In this document: piece after piece, positions 15,053 through 24,390 of the stretch
Layout: each line of letters opens with the position of its first letter
Position numbering within the stretch: position 1 is the stretch's first letter
NCBI GenBank assembly: GCA_041660205.1
Contig: JBAZWT010000005.1
Coordinates: 1 to 43,259 of the forward strand
Reading direction: 5' to 3'
Source of the DNA: Candidatus Babeliales bacterium
Lineage (GTDB): Bacteria; Babelota; Babeliae; Babelales; Chromulinivoraceae
Length of the DNA stretch: 43,259 nucleotides
Made by a program: the position numbers and the translations under genes
The notes under the pieces: model-generated
Database searches by the model: none
Seen by the model: only the letters and a program-made list of their open reading frames with translations
Told to the model about the DNA's origin: nothing

Positions 15053-16435
15053 ATGATCACAGGTGTTGTTCAGTTCTTTTATCCAGACATTAAAAAAGAT
15101 GAGATAAAAAAATATTCATTGTTAGCTGTAGCGTTCTTGTTCACAATCGGTGCTTACTGGTTGCTACGACTTCTAAAAGACTTAGTTTTATACAAACTAG
15201 CGTTCCCAGTTTCTCTTGGTTACAACGCAGACGAAGGCCGTCAATGGGCTCCTATAACAAAAGCAATTTCACCTTTCGTAGTTCTTGGCGTAGTTATGAT
15301 CTACACAAAACTTGTCGATATGTTTGAAAAACAAAAATTGTTCTACATCATTGCAACTTTTTATACAGTTTGCTTTGCAGTAATCGGAACTGTTTTATAT
15401 CTACAGCAAGCTCATGGTTCTGAGTTTGTTGGTGCTACAATTTTAAAATACACAGGTATTTGCAACTACCTTTTAACTGAATCTTTGGGTTCTGTTTTAG
15501 TTGCACTTTTCTGGTCATTTACTGTTAGTATTTCAACAGCTGAACAAGCAAAAAGAGCTTTCCCTTTCATCGTTGCTCTTGGACAAATCGGTTCAATCAC
15601 CGGTTCATCTTTAATGCTTATTAAAACTCTTCCAACATGGCCGCTATTTGCTGTTGCTGTTTGTTGCTTAATTGGTTTAATGGCTTCAATTCGTTATTTA
15701 GTAGCGACAACTCCTGCAGATCAAATGAGATCTGATAAAGAAGAAAAAAAATCTAAACCAGACATGTTTGGTGGTATTAAACTTTTATTTACACAACCAT
15801 ATCTACTTGGTGTTTTAGTTGTTTCAACATTCTATGAAATTTCTGGAACAATCATGGATTACCAAATGAAATCACAAGCGTCATTTCTTTTTGATGAATC
15901 AACATTCAAATGGTTCTTGGGAATCTTTGGTGTTGCTTCAAACGGCTTAGCTTTTGCTCTTGCTCTTTTAGGAACAAGCGCTGTTATCAAAAGATTTGGT
16001 GTTCGTGTTTGTTTACAAATTTATCCTGTAAGCTGCGCAGTTAGTATCATTGCATTGTACGCATTCTACCAAAGTGGTCTGTCAACAGCGATGACTCTTT
16101 TCTGGGCAACATTTGGCGTTATGATGGTTGTTAAAGGTGTTTCATACGCTGTTAACAATCCAGTAAAAGAAATGATGTACATTCCAACAAGTAAAGATGC
16201 TAAATTCAAAGCTAAAGGTATCATTGATATGCTTGGTGGACGATCAGCAAAAGCTTCTGGTGCTCAAATCGGTGGTTTCTTGAACGTTAAAGGAAATCCT
16301 TTAGCATCAATTCAAAACCTTATGCTTTATGGTTCACTTATCAGCCTTGGTATTATTGGTGTATGGATCTTAGCTGCTTTTTACGTTGGTAGCAAAAATC
16401 AAAAACTTGTTAAAAGTGGCGAAATCATCGGATAA
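15053..16435 (+). CDS. Nucleotide (ATP/ADP) translocase, NTT family, copy 1
   Basis: 460 residues with about eleven to twelve membrane helices. The family pattern is clear: a YPDIKKDEIKK start, LRLLKDLVLYK near 39-49, QAKRAFPF, and the C-terminal block NNPVKEMMYIPTSKDAKFKAKG followed by IDMLGGRSAKASGAQIGG. The same block marks the Tlc/NTT carriers of Rickettsia, Chlamydia and plastids. Carriers of this family exchange host ATP for bacterial ADP or import nucleotides, so the gene signals energy or nucleotide parasitism. Which substrate applies here cannot be read from sequence. Preceded by AAAGG; 103 bases and a terminator separate it from a second copy. Confidence 0.92.
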   Translation: MITGVVQFFYPDIKKDEIKKYSLLAVAFLFTIGAYWLLRLLKDLVLYKLAFPVSLGYNADEGRQWAPITKAISPFVVLGVVMIYTKLVDMFEKQKLFYIIATFYTVCFAVIGTVLYLQQAHGSEFVGATILKYTGICNYLLTESLGSVLVALFWSFTVSISTAEQAKRAFPFIVALGQIGSITGSSLMLIKTLPTWPLFAVAVCCLIGLMASIRYLVATTPADQMRSDKEEKKSKPDMFGGIKLLFTQPYLLGVLVVSTFYEISGTIMDYQMKSQASFLFDESTFKWFLGIFGVASNGLAFALALLGTSAVIKRFGVRVCLQIYPVSCAVSIIALYAFYQSGLSTAMTLFWATFGVMMVVKGVSYAVNNPVKEMMYIPTSKDAKFKAKGIIDMLGGRSAKASGAQIGGFLNVKGNPLASIQNLMLYGSLISLGIIGVWILAAFYVGSKNQKLVKSGEIIG

Positions 16436-16470
16436 CATCCTTTGTTTGTATCCAAAACTTGATACGTATC

Positions 16471-16507
16471 GAAAAACTCCGGCATACTTTATGTCGGAGT
16501 TTTTCTT
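16471..16507 (+). terminator. Intrinsic terminator between the two NTT genes
   Basis: Stem gaaaaactccg (16471-16481) / cggagtttttc (16495-16505) with further partial pairing inside. Located 36 bases after the first NTT and 34 before the second. It may lower expression of the second copy, or separate the genes if copy 2 has its own promoter, which I do not see. Confidence 0.75.
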
Positions 16508-16538
16508 GTTAGGGAATTTATTTAAGGGGCTTTAATTC

Positions 16539-17921
16539 ATGTTTACCACATTTATCCAATTTTTTTATCCAGACATCAAACGCGAAGAAATGAGAAAGTT
16601 CAGCTTCTTAGCGCTAGCTTTCATATTTACTATCGGCACATATTGGCTCATGAGGCTCCTTAAAGATCTTGTTTTATACAAACTTGCTTTTCCGCCATCA
16701 CTTGGATGGGCTGACGATGCTGGACGTTTGTGGATCCCTACCCTAAAAACTATTTCTCCTCTTTTTGTTCTCGTTCTTGTTATGATCTACAGCAAACTTG
16801 TTGATATGGTTGAAAAACATAAATTGATGTACATCATTGCATCTTTTTACATGATCTTTTTTTCCATCATGACTGGAATTTTATTTTTCAAACATATGTA
16901 TGGTGATGCATATTTAGGCAGAACTATTTTAGCAACAAGCGGTATCTTAGGATATTTGTTTACTGAAAGCTTTGGTTCTTTAGTAGTTGCTCTTTTTTGG
17001 TCTTTTACCGTAAGTTCTTCAACATCAGATCAAGCAAAGCGCGGATTCCCTTTCATTATTGCAGCAGGCCAATTTGGTGCCATTGGTGGATCATCGCTCT
17101 TACTTATCAAAACAACAGTGATCTGGCCTTTTTACGCAATCGTAGTTGTGTGCTTAGGTCTTTTTATCACAACGATTTATTATCTCATGAAAACAGTTCC
17201 TGCTAGTGAAATGAAAAGTGACGTTGTTGAAAAACCAAAAGTTCATAACGTTTTAAGTGGTTTAAAACTTTTATGTACCAAACCATACCTTATGGGCATT
17301 TTAATCGTTTCAACATTTTATGAAATTGCTGGAACCATTGTTGAATATCAAATGAATTCTCAAGCATCTGTCATTTTTGATCACATCACGTTTAAATGGT
17401 TCAAGGGTGTTTATGGTGTTTCGATCAATACTTTAGCTTTCTTCATTGCGCTACTTGGCACGAGCTATGCTATTAAAAAATTTGGAACACGAATTTGTCT
17501 TTTAATTTACCCAGTAGCTTTTGCAGCTGCACTCATTGGTTTATATAGTTTTTACAACCTTACACATCCATCAGCCATACATTTATTATGGGCAACGTTT
17601 GGTGCTATGCTCGTTGTAAAAGCTGTAGCTTATGCAGTCAATAACCCTGTAAAAGAAATGATGTATATTCCAACAAGCAAAGATGCTAAATTCAAAACAA
17701 AAGGCATCATCGATATGTTCGGGTCACGATCTGCAAAAATGTCTGGTGCGCAAATTGGCGGCTGGCTTAATGTAGAAAATAATCCAGTACTTTCAATTCA
17801 AAATTTGATGATGTATGGTTCACTCATCAGCCTTGGAGTTATTGGATTTTGGATTGTTGCAGCTATTTATGTTGGTGCTCAAAATGCTAAATTGATTGAA
17901 AATAAAGAAATCATAGAATAA
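16539..17921 (+). CDS. Nucleotide (ATP/ADP) translocase, NTT family, copy 2
   Basis: Also 460 residues and collinear with the first copy (YPDIKREEMRKFS start; RLLKDLVLYK; QAKRGFPF; NNPVKEMMYIPTSKDAKFK end block). The ends are nearly identical while the middle has diverged, for example the loop after QMRSDKEEKKSKPD in copy 1 versus EMKSDVVEKPKVHN here. This is a tandem duplication followed by divergence, which in other parasites goes with different substrates (ATP/ADP exchange versus net nucleotide import). The ATG at 16539 follows aagggg at 16525-16530. Confidence 0.92.
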   Translation: MFTTFIQFFYPDIKREEMRKFSFLALAFIFTIGTYWLMRLLKDLVLYKLAFPPSLGWADDAGRLWIPTLKTISPLFVLVLVMIYSKLVDMVEKHKLMYIIASFYMIFFSIMTGILFFKHMYGDAYLGRTILATSGILGYLFTESFGSLVVALFWSFTVSSSTSDQAKRGFPFIIAAGQFGAIGGSSLLLIKTTVIWPFYAIVVVCLGLFITTIYYLMKTVPASEMKSDVVEKPKVHNVLSGLKLLCTKPYLMGILIVSTFYEIAGTIVEYQMNSQASVIFDHITFKWFKGVYGVSINTLAFFIALLGTSYAIKKFGTRICLLIYPVAFAAALIGLYSFYNLTHPSAIHLLWATFGAMLVVKAVAYAVNNPVKEMMYIPTSKDAKFKTKGIIDMFGSRSAKMSGAQIGGWLNVENNPVLSIQNLMMYGSLISLGVIGFWIVAAIYVGAQNAKLIENKEIIE

Positions 17922-17956
17922 AAAGATTATCGCAAAACTTAAAAAAGGAGTTTATC

Positions 17957-18142
17957 ATGGTTAAAAAAATATTATTCTGCTGCCTATTTGTTGAATTATA
18001 TAGTTTTGCATCTGCACCATCTACCAATAATTATCAAGCAGAAAAAGATGATTTTATGAAAAACTCATTCTTTATTAAATCTAACTTTCAGCACTTACAA
18101 CATTCAACAACGCAACATGTTCAAAAAAAACTTAACAAATAA
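17957..18142 (+). CDS. Very small exported protein, function unknown
   Basis: 61 residues, a signal peptide (MVKKILFCCLFVELYSFASA) followed by a polar 40-residue peptide rich in N, Q, H, S and K. It has one of the strongest ribosome binding sites in the window (AAAAAAGGAGTTT, 17943-17955), nearly the same as the one before the poly-cysteine protein at 41527. No family recognised. Its end overlaps the start of the next gene by 26 bases in another frame. Confidence 0.55.
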   Translation: MVKKILFCCLFVELYSFASAPSTNNYQAEKDDFMKNSFFIKSNFQHLQHSTTQHVQKKLNK

Positions 18143-18545
18143 TATTTATGTTCAAATATTATTTAGGTTGTTTGTTATTTTGATTTCTTGTAGCTCTGTG
18201 TCGCCATCAGAAAATCAACCCGAAGTACGGCATCAAATCATAATACAACATATAGAAAATGGTATTTCCTTGAGAGAAACATTAGAAGTACTCACGCAGA
18301 GCATTCGTGGTGCCTATGTACTAAAATTGAATTCTATAGAAAAATCTACATTACAAGAATTAGAGCTCCAATCAGAACTTTTTGCATCACAAATTCCAAT
18401 CATGCAAACACGACTGCAAAATTGGAAAAATAATCCTACCGATCGCATTTTATATAATCTTTCAGCAGAAATAAGTAACACACAAGATAGCGTTACTGCA
18501 CAAATTCAAAAAGCAAACATACTTCTCGACTTACTACCTCAATAA
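18117..18545 (+). CDS. Putative lipoprotein, function unknown
   Basis: Up to 142 residues. The N-terminus is basic, then hydrophobic (ILFRLFVILISCSS), ending in a lipobox-like L-I-S-C with the cysteine near residue 25. The mature part is helical and polar, probably coiled, with evenly spaced leucines (LEVLTQSIRG, LQELELQSELFASQ, ILLDLLPQ). The only ATG lies inside the preceding small gene and has no Shine-Dalgarno sequence, so translation may be coupled to that gene. Another reading is that the two ORFs are one ancestral gene split by a frameshift, but each has its own export signal, which argues against it. Confidence 0.5.
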   Translation: MFKKNLTNNIYVQILFRLFVILISCSSVSPSENQPEVRHQIIIQHIENGISLRETLEVLTQSIRGAYVLKLNSIEKSTLQELELQSELFASQIPIMQTRLQNWKNNPTDRILYNLSAEISNTQDSVTAQIQKANILLDLLPQ

Positions 18546-18551
18546 TTTTAT

Positions 18552-18592
18552 AAAAAAATACCGCACTCATTAAAAAGTACGGTATTTTTTTT
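18552..18592. terminator. Bidirectional intrinsic terminator
   Basis: Stem aaaaaaataccg (18552-18563) / cggtattttttt (18580-18591), extended inward by cact/agt pairing. It lies between the convergent putative lipoprotein gene and metG. Confidence 0.85.
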
Positions 18593-18610
18593 ATATACAT
18601 AATTTACAAT

Positions 18611-20542
18611 TTATCGAACTTGAGCACCGTTAGGGATGCTGCTTGAAACAGTAACCAAGGCACCGTCAGCTGTAAGCATCATACCTTCTGATGGCATACC
18701 CATCATCATACGCGGCTTAAAGTTCACTACAAAGACTGCTTGCTTACCGATTAAATCTTCTGGTGTAAAATATTTTCTCATGCCAGAAAAAATTTGTCGT
18801 TTGCCAAAATCACCAAAATCAACTTGAAGCTTGAGCAGCTTGTCTGATTTTTCAACGATTTCACACTGGAAAATCATACCAACTCGAAGATCGATTTTTG
18901 CAAAATCTTCGATAGATGCATAATTTACTTCAACTTGTGGAGCTGCTGGGATTGTTTTTTCTTCCATAATTTTTTCGTATTTTTTAAAGAGTGTTTCAAT
19001 TTTTTTTATCGTTAAAGAGTCATTCCAATTCACGTTTTCAATGACGCTTATCATTGCTTTATCTTCTGGCAATGTGTACCCAATACTTTCAAGAAGCATT
19101 TCCATTTTTTGTGGCATCACTGGCCAAAGCATAACGGCAATAGCTCTCAGGCTGTACACGGTGGCTGCAATAGTTTCTTGGAATTTTGCCGGATTGCCTG
19201 CAGCTAACTTCCATGGCTCAGACGCATGAAAATAAGAATTTACATGATTAATAAATTCCCATACATGATTAACAGCACGATAGAAAAATCCTTGCTCGAT
19301 TAAAGAAAGAGATTCTTGAATCATTTTTGCACATTGCTCTTGCAGCTTTTTGCTTTCAGGGGACCATGAGGCCGAACCTTGAATAGTAGTATAACTATAT
19401 TTTTCAGCAAGCGTTGAACAACGATTGAGTAAATTTCCTAAATCATCAGCCAATTCTGAATTAATGCATTGCTCAATATCGGCAATGCTAAACTCTGAGT
19501 CTTGAGTGATAGCCATTTTACGCGTTAAATAATAACGAATTTGATCAACTCCATACAAAGCAGCCAAGCTACGAGGATCAACTGCGTTGCCCAAAGATTT
19601 CGACATTTTGGCGTCACCAACTTTAATCCAACCATGAACTAAAAGTTTTTTAGGCATTTCAAGCCCTGATGCCATCAAGAATGCTGGCCAGTAAATCGCA
19701 TGAAATCTGACAATGTCTTTACCCAAAATTTGCAAATCAGCAGGCCACCAAAAATGTAAGTCTTTTTCAGTTTCAGGTCTGCCATAGCCAATAGCTGTAA
19801 TATAATTATTTAAAGCATCAGCCCACACATACGTAACGTGTTTACTATCGCCAGGAAATGGAATCCCCCATGAAACAGTAGTTCGAGAAATACTTAAATC
19901 TTTTAAGCCATCTTTTACAAAAGATATGACTTCATGCAACCGCTCTTTAGGAGTAATAAAATCAGAATGCTGCTCAAAGAATTGAAGTAGCTTATCTTGA
20001 TATGCCGAGAGTCTAAAAAAGTAACATTCTTCTGAAATTTGATTCGTTGGTCGCAGGCATGACGGACAGGTAACTTCTCTTGCCTCGGCGAAGCCTTGTG
20101 CGGAGCCCGGGTTCTGATCTTTCTGATCTTTTTCAGTTACAAACGTTTCACAAGGAGTGCAGTACCAACCAGTGTACGCGCCTTTATAAATGTCACCTTG
20201 TTTGAGCAGACGAGAAATCCATGTTTGTACCGCATGCACATGGTACTGGTCTGTTGTTCTTATAAATTTTGTATATTCAATTTCATACAGCTTCCACATT
20301 GAAGTGTATGATTCAATAAATCCATCAACAAATTCTTTTGGATTTTTATCAGCTTTTTTTGCAGCTTCAGCTACTTTTTGTCCATGCTCATCGGTACCTG
20401 TTAAAAAAAACACCTCTTGACCCATCATTCGATGGTAACGCGCTGCAACATCTGCTAGAAGTGTTGAATACAGCGATCCCAAGTGAGGAGCAGCGGTAAC
20501 ATAATAAATAGGGGTTGTTACATAAAATTTATTTGTTTTCAT
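18611..20542 (-). CDS. metG: Methionyl-tRNA synthetase
   Basis: Charges tRNA-Met. The frame is open further upstream (to 20668), but that part overlaps potD; the ATG at 20542, giving MKTNKFYVTTPIYYVT, is the proper start, 10 bases after potD. HIGH-type motif HLGS at 20-23, KMSKS at 312-316, and a C-terminal tRNA-binding (EMAP/Trbp111-like) domain over about the last 105 residues (DLRVGMIFQCEIVEKSD, GMRKYFTPEDLIG). The zinc knuckle has C128/C131 and C159/C162. Between the two pairs sits an atypical stretch, QNPGSAQGFAEAREV (143-157), encoded by unusually GC-rich DNA (20072-20116). Last gene of the pot operon. Confidence 0.96.
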   Translation of the reverse strand: MKTNKFYVTTPIYYVTAAPHLGSLYSTLLADVAARYHRMMGQEVFFLTGTDEHGQKVAEAAKKADKNPKEFVDGFIESYTSMWKLYEIEYTKFIRTTDQYHVHAVQTWISRLLKQGDIYKGAYTGWYCTPCETFVTEKDQKDQNPGSAQGFAEAREVTCPSCLRPTNQISEECYFFRLSAYQDKLLQFFEQHSDFITPKERLHEVISFVKDGLKDLSISRTTVSWGIPFPGDSKHVTYVWADALNNYITAIGYGRPETEKDLHFWWPADLQILGKDIVRFHAIYWPAFLMASGLEMPKKLLVHGWIKVGDAKMSKSLGNAVDPRSLAALYGVDQIRYYLTRKMAITQDSEFSIADIEQCINSELADDLGNLLNRCSTLAEKYSYTTIQGSASWSPESKKLQEQCAKMIQESLSLIEQGFFYRAVNHVWEFINHVNSYFHASEPWKLAAGNPAKFQETIAATVYSLRAIAVMLWPVMPQKMEMLLESIGYTLPEDKAMISVIENVNWNDSLTIKKIETLFKKYEKIMEEKTIPAAPQVEVNYASIEDFAKIDLRVGMIFQCEIVEKSDKLLKLQVDFGDFGKRQIFSGMRKYFTPEDLIGKQAVFVVNFKPRMMMGMPSEGMMLTADGALVTVSSSIPNGAQVR

Positions 20543-20552
20543 ATTAAGTCTC

Positions 20553-21626
20553 TTACGAAGCTTTAAATCTAATCCAAAAATCATTAATTTCTTTTTGAGT
20601 GAGTCCATGGTTAAACACAACAAGTTTTTTAAATTCATCAGTTCCAGGATATAAATTATCCACGCCAATATATTTTTGGTCCAAAGATTTTAAAACTTCT
20701 CGCGTCGTTGGTAAAATGCAATATTTTTGGCAATGATGCTGCAAAACTTGCGAGGAAAAAAGAAACTCTAAAAATTGATACACAAGATCTTCTTTTTGAG
20801 TCTGAGCACTAATGACGACACTGTCAGTTCGTAGCATCGATCCAGTAGGTAAAAGACTAAATTTAATAAAATCACTGGTTAACATTTTTCGGCAAATTGT
20901 TTCCCGATCAGAAACGACGACTGCAAAAGTATTTGATGATAAAAAGTATCCCTGTTGCGAGTCAGTGTATGAACCAACCCATGATTTTTGCTTGTGCAAT
21001 AATTGGTATATCTGCTCAAGCTGATCATCTGAGAAATGAGTTAAAGGCAAGCCTAGATAACTTGCAGCTAAAAATATTGCCTCACGAGCATCTTCAGTCA
21101 TTGCAATTTCACCACCGATAACATGTTTAAGGTCAAAAATCATATCGAGCGAAATAGTGCTGTCATCAACAATATTTTTATTATAACCAATCCCAAACAC
21201 ATCCCAGTACAAAGGCAAGCTATATTCATTTTCAAGATCGTAGTACATGTTTAAAAATTCAGGATATATTTTTTTCATAAATCTACAGCGAGATTTATCT
21301 AATTTTTTAACCAGTCCAGCTTTAATCATTGGCTCAATAATATAACCCGATGGCAACATGATATCACAATCAGCTGTTGGCATCATTTCAAGCTTAGTCA
21401 GAAGCTCTTCGCTACTTTCATAATAATTTAAGTAAACCTTGATACCGGTTTTTTTCTCAAAATCACGCAATATTGATTCATCAATTCTGTGCGCCCATGT
21501 GTAAACTCGTAAAGACTTTTCCTTAGATTCTAAGTCCTTAAAAAGATACGGCAGCATTAAAAATCCGTAAATAATTGCTATCCACGAACAAACTGCGAGT
21601 AATCGATATAAATTTTTTAAAAACAC
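20553..21626 (-). CDS. potD: Spermidine/putrescine-binding protein PotD
   Basis: Periplasmic or membrane-tethered substrate-binding subunit of a polyamine ABC importer. It starts with a GTG and an N-terminal hydrophobic anchor (LAVCSWIAIIYGFLMLPYLF), then the PotD fold: LRVYTWAHRIDESILRDFEK, TGIKVYLNYYESSEELLTKL, DCDIMLPSGYIIEPMIKAGL and YSLPLYWDVFGIGYNK. These correspond to the conserved blocks of PotD/PotF. Length (357) is normal. It follows potC by 14 bases and precedes metG by 10. Polyamine import would spare the cell its own synthesis, in keeping with a reduced genome. Confidence 0.92.
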   Translation of the reverse strand: MFLKNLYRLLAVCSWIAIIYGFLMLPYLFKDLESKEKSLRVYTWAHRIDESILRDFEKKTGIKVYLNYYESSEELLTKLEMMPTADCDIMLPSGYIIEPMIKAGLVKKLDKSRCRFMKKIYPEFLNMYYDLENEYSLPLYWDVFGIGYNKNIVDDSTISLDMIFDLKHVIGGEIAMTEDAREAIFLAASYLGLPLTHFSDDQLEQIYQLLHKQKSWVGSYTDSQQGYFLSSNTFAVVVSDRETICRKMLTSDFIKFSLLPTGSMLRTDSVVISAQTQKEDLVYQFLEFLFSSQVLQHHCQKYCILPTTREVLKSLDQKYIGVDNLYPGTDEFKKLVVFNHGLTQKEINDFWIRFKAS

Positions 21627-21640
21627 GTCGCACCACCCTT

Positions 21641-22426
21641 TTAGTCTCTAAATAAATTTCTCTGAAGCATCATCATAATAAACAACATAAAACAACTACC
21701 TATCAAAAGTAGTGTTGATAACGCATTGACCACAGGAGAAATTCCAGAACGAATCATAGAAAAAATATACAAAGAAAGCGTTTGAACCGATGAACCAGAA
21801 CAAAAAAACGAAATTAAAAAATCATCAAAAGATATAATAATTGATAGCAAAAAAGCTACTAATATTGCTGGATATAAAAACGGAACAATGACATGAATAA
21901 AAGTATATCGCATCGAAGCACCAAGATCTAAAGACGCTTCAATCAAACTTTTGTCCAATTCATCATATCGACCTTTAATGATCGGCATAGAAAATCCAAG
22001 ACCAAGCAATGTATGGCCAGCTATCAATGTTGTTAGCCCCAAAGGCACCGTCAAATATGAAAACAATGAAAGCATTCCAACTGCAAGCACAATATCTGGA
22101 ATTAAAGCATTAACATAAAACAAAGGAACTACGTTGCGTTTATAATGACGAACACCATGCACTAAAAGTATCGACATACTCACGCTTAAAAATGACGAAA
22201 CGCATGCAACAATAACTGAATTGAGAAATGCTCGCCAAATTTCTTCTGACTGGAATAAATCTTGATACCAATGCAACGAAAAACCTTGCCAGGCATCAGG
22301 AAAGCCGCCTTGATTAAATGAATACAATACTAAAACCATAATCGGGGTGTATAAAAAAATGTACACAGATGCAACAAAGACTGCGAGCATCGTTTTTGAA
22401 AAATTTATAGAATGAAACATGTTCAT
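21641..22426 (-). CDS. potC: Spermidine/putrescine ABC transporter permease PotC
   Basis: 261 residues, six membrane helices. The permease coupling loop is seen as EASLDLGASMRYTFIHVIVP (the EAA motif), followed by hydrophobic segments with SFDDFLISFF, typical of PotC. The N-terminal region has YTPIMVLVLYSFNQGGF, also typical. The ATG at 22426 overlaps the potB stop as ATGA, so translation is coupled. It forms the channel with PotB. Confidence 0.93.
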   Translation of the reverse strand: MNMFHSINFSKTMLAVFVASVYIFLYTPIMVLVLYSFNQGGFPDAWQGFSLHWYQDLFQSEEIWRAFLNSVIVACVSSFLSVSMSILLVHGVRHYKRNVVPLFYVNALIPDIVLAVGMLSLFSYLTVPLGLTTLIAGHTLLGLGFSMPIIKGRYDELDKSLIEASLDLGASMRYTFIHVIVPFLYPAILVAFLLSIIISFDDFLISFFCSGSSVQTLSLYIFSMIRSGISPVVNALSTLLLIGSCFMLFIMMMLQRNLFRD

Positions 22427-23277
22427 GCCCTTTGCAATCGATCAACTAGCCTGTGCAAAGCAACTTGCCAGATTAAAATTGATACTATAAACGTTGCTGA
22501 ACTTAAGCAGGTAAAAGCGGCACCAACATGCCAATCTTTTCCAATGAAAAAATATTCCGAAATGAGCGTACCAACAAAATATTTTTTTTGTCCTGCAATA
22601 AGTGAAGGAATAACATATTCCCCAAATGATGTGACATAGACTAAGAAAAATCCTGTTTTAATACCATGCAGTGACAATGGCAAAACAACTCTACAAAACG
22701 TTTGAAAATAAGAAGCGCCCAAATCTAATGAGGATTCAATCAGCCGAATGTTAATTTTTTCCAAAGTAGAATAAAGCGGCATAATGATAAAGGGTAAATA
22801 GACATGAAACATAACTAAATACATAGCAAACTGACTATTTAATAAATGACCGACGTCAATGCCGACAAAATTTAAAAATTTATTTAAAACGCCATGCTTT
22901 TCTAAGATAAAAAACCAAGCGTATACTTGCACCAACAAATTGGTTAAGAATGGCAAAACAATTAAAAACATTAATTTTGATTTCATACGAGCTGGAGCAC
23001 ATAAAGCAACATAGTATGCAACTGGATACCCAATGAGCAGGCAGCAACTCGCCGTAATACTTGCAAGCAGCAAAGATCTAAATATAACAAAAAAGTGTGA
23101 TGTTTTTATAACCTGAGCAAAATATTCAAGCGAAACATTTTGAAACAAATCTGAACAAAAGCTTAACTGTACAACAAACAAAAGCGGTAAAAAGAAAAAA
23201 CAGATTTGCCAAGCTATCGCAGGAGCCATAAAAAAGAATGACTTGTCACTCTTACTTATTTTTTTTAAAAATCGCAC
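22423..23277 (-). CDS. potB: Spermidine/putrescine ABC transporter permease PotB
   Basis: 284 residues, six membrane helices. The coupling loop reads ESSLDLGASYFQTFCRVVLP, then TSFGEYVIPSLIAG, as in PotB. The start is GTG at 23277, 21 bases behind potA. The 3' end overlaps potC by 4 bases. With PotC it forms the membrane pore of the polyamine importer energised by PotA. Confidence 0.93.
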   Translation of the reverse strand: MRFLKKISKSDKSFFFMAPAIAWQICFFFLPLLFVVQLSFCSDLFQNVSLEYFAQVIKTSHFFVIFRSLLLASITASCCLLIGYPVAYYVALCAPARMKSKLMFLIVLPFLTNLLVQVYAWFFILEKHGVLNKFLNFVGIDVGHLLNSQFAMYLVMFHVYLPFIIMPLYSTLEKINIRLIESSLDLGASYFQTFCRVVLPLSLHGIKTGFFLVYVTSFGEYVIPSLIAGQKKYFVGTLISEYFFIGKDWHVGAAFTCLSSATFIVSILIWQVALHRLVDRLQRA

Positions 23278-23298
23278 CTTGCCCCTTTATTTCTTAAG

Positions 23299-24390
23299 TT
23301 ATTTTTTCAACAACACAACATTATCTTTTTGCCAGTACAAATACACATGATCATCATAATCGATAACCTCGCGGGCAAAATGTTCTTCGTTTTGTTCAAA
23401 CACTTGAAGCATATATCCATTTTGTAGACGGACGTTATATTGCGTAAATCGCCCTTGATAGACAATCGATTGAACAATTCCAGATAAGTTATTGGAGAAT
23501 CCTTCTAAACTTGATTTGCTAATCATTATTTTTTCGGGACGCACGCCAATACAAGCATCGTCTCCAACCTTAATATCTTCCATGCCTTCTGGTACTTTAA
23601 TAGAAATACAAATCATTTTGTCCACATCTAAGTACCATTGCTCGCCATGCTGTACCATCACACCCTGAATGATGTTTGTTGTACCTACAAAGTTTGCAAC
23701 AAAAACTGATTTTGGATGTTCATAAATTTCTTTTGGAGTTCCAACTTGATCAATTTTTCCATTTTGATTCATCACAGCCATCTGATCTGCAACCGTTAAA
23801 GCCTCTGTCTGATCATGAGTAATGTAGACAAACGTCGTACCCAAATGATCTTGCAGCTCAATAAGTTCTAATAAAACTTTTTCTCTCAAACGCAAATCGA
23901 GCGCAGCAAGTGGTTCATCAAACAAAAGTACTTCTGGCTCATTAATCACAGCGCGAGCTATTGCAACGCGTTGCTGCTGTCCACCAGAAAGCTGACTGAT
24001 CTGCTTGTACAAATGAGGCTCAAGATGAAACATGCGAATAACTTTTTCAACTTTTTGCAAAATCGAATCAGCAGAAAAATTTCTTACGCGCAAACTGTAC
24101 GCAATATTATCAAATACATTTAAATGAGGAAAAAGAGCATAGCTTTGAAATACGGTATTCACGCTACGCTTGTTGACCGGCACATGAGTAATGTCTTGAT
24201 CACCTAAAAAAACTGATCCGCGATCAGGGATTTCAAGACCAGCAATCATGCGCAAAATAGTTGTTTTCCCACAACCACTTGGTCCAATAAGGGCAAAAAA
24301 TTTGCCGCCTGGAATCTTTAAATTAATATTATCTAAAATTACTTCGTCTCCAAAAGACTTGGTAATTCCTTGTAAAATAATACCCTTCAT
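23299..24390 (-). CDS. potA: Spermidine/putrescine ABC transporter ATPase PotA
   Basis: Energises the PotABCD importer. Walker A GPSGCGKT (36-43), Q-loop region FQSYALFPHLNVFDN, signature LSGGQQQR (134-141), Walker B LLFDEP (155-160) and the switch histidine in TFVYITHDQTEALT are all present. A TOBE-type domain follows (GVRPEKIMISK). The frame is open to 24414, but the ATG at 24390 overlaps the upstream stop as ATGA and gives MKGIILQGITKSFGD, a normal PotA start. The coupling to the preceding histidine-rich membrane protein ties that protein to the transporter. Confidence 0.95.
   Translation of the reverse strand: MKGIILQGITKSFGDEVILDNINLKIPGGKFFALIGPSGCGKTTILRMIAGLEIPDRGSVFLGDQDITHVPVNKRSVNTVFQSYALFPHLNVFDNIAYSLRVRNFSADSILQKVEKVIRMFHLEPHLYKQISQLSGGQQQRVAIARAVINEPEVLLFDEPLAALDLRLREKVLLELIELQDHLGTTFVYITHDQTEALTVADQMAVMNQNGKIDQVGTPKEIYEHPKSVFVANFVGTTNIIQGVMVQHGEQWYLDVDKMICISIKVPEGMEDIKVGDDACIGVRPEKIMISKSSLEGFSNNLSGIVQSIVYQGRFTQYNVRLQNGYMLQVFEQNEEHFAREVIDYDDHVYLYWQKDNVVLLKK

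Noticed and set aside
20543..20668. Upstream extension of the metG frame by 42 codons.
   Set aside because: It overlaps the end of potD in another frame, and homologues start at the ATG at 20542.
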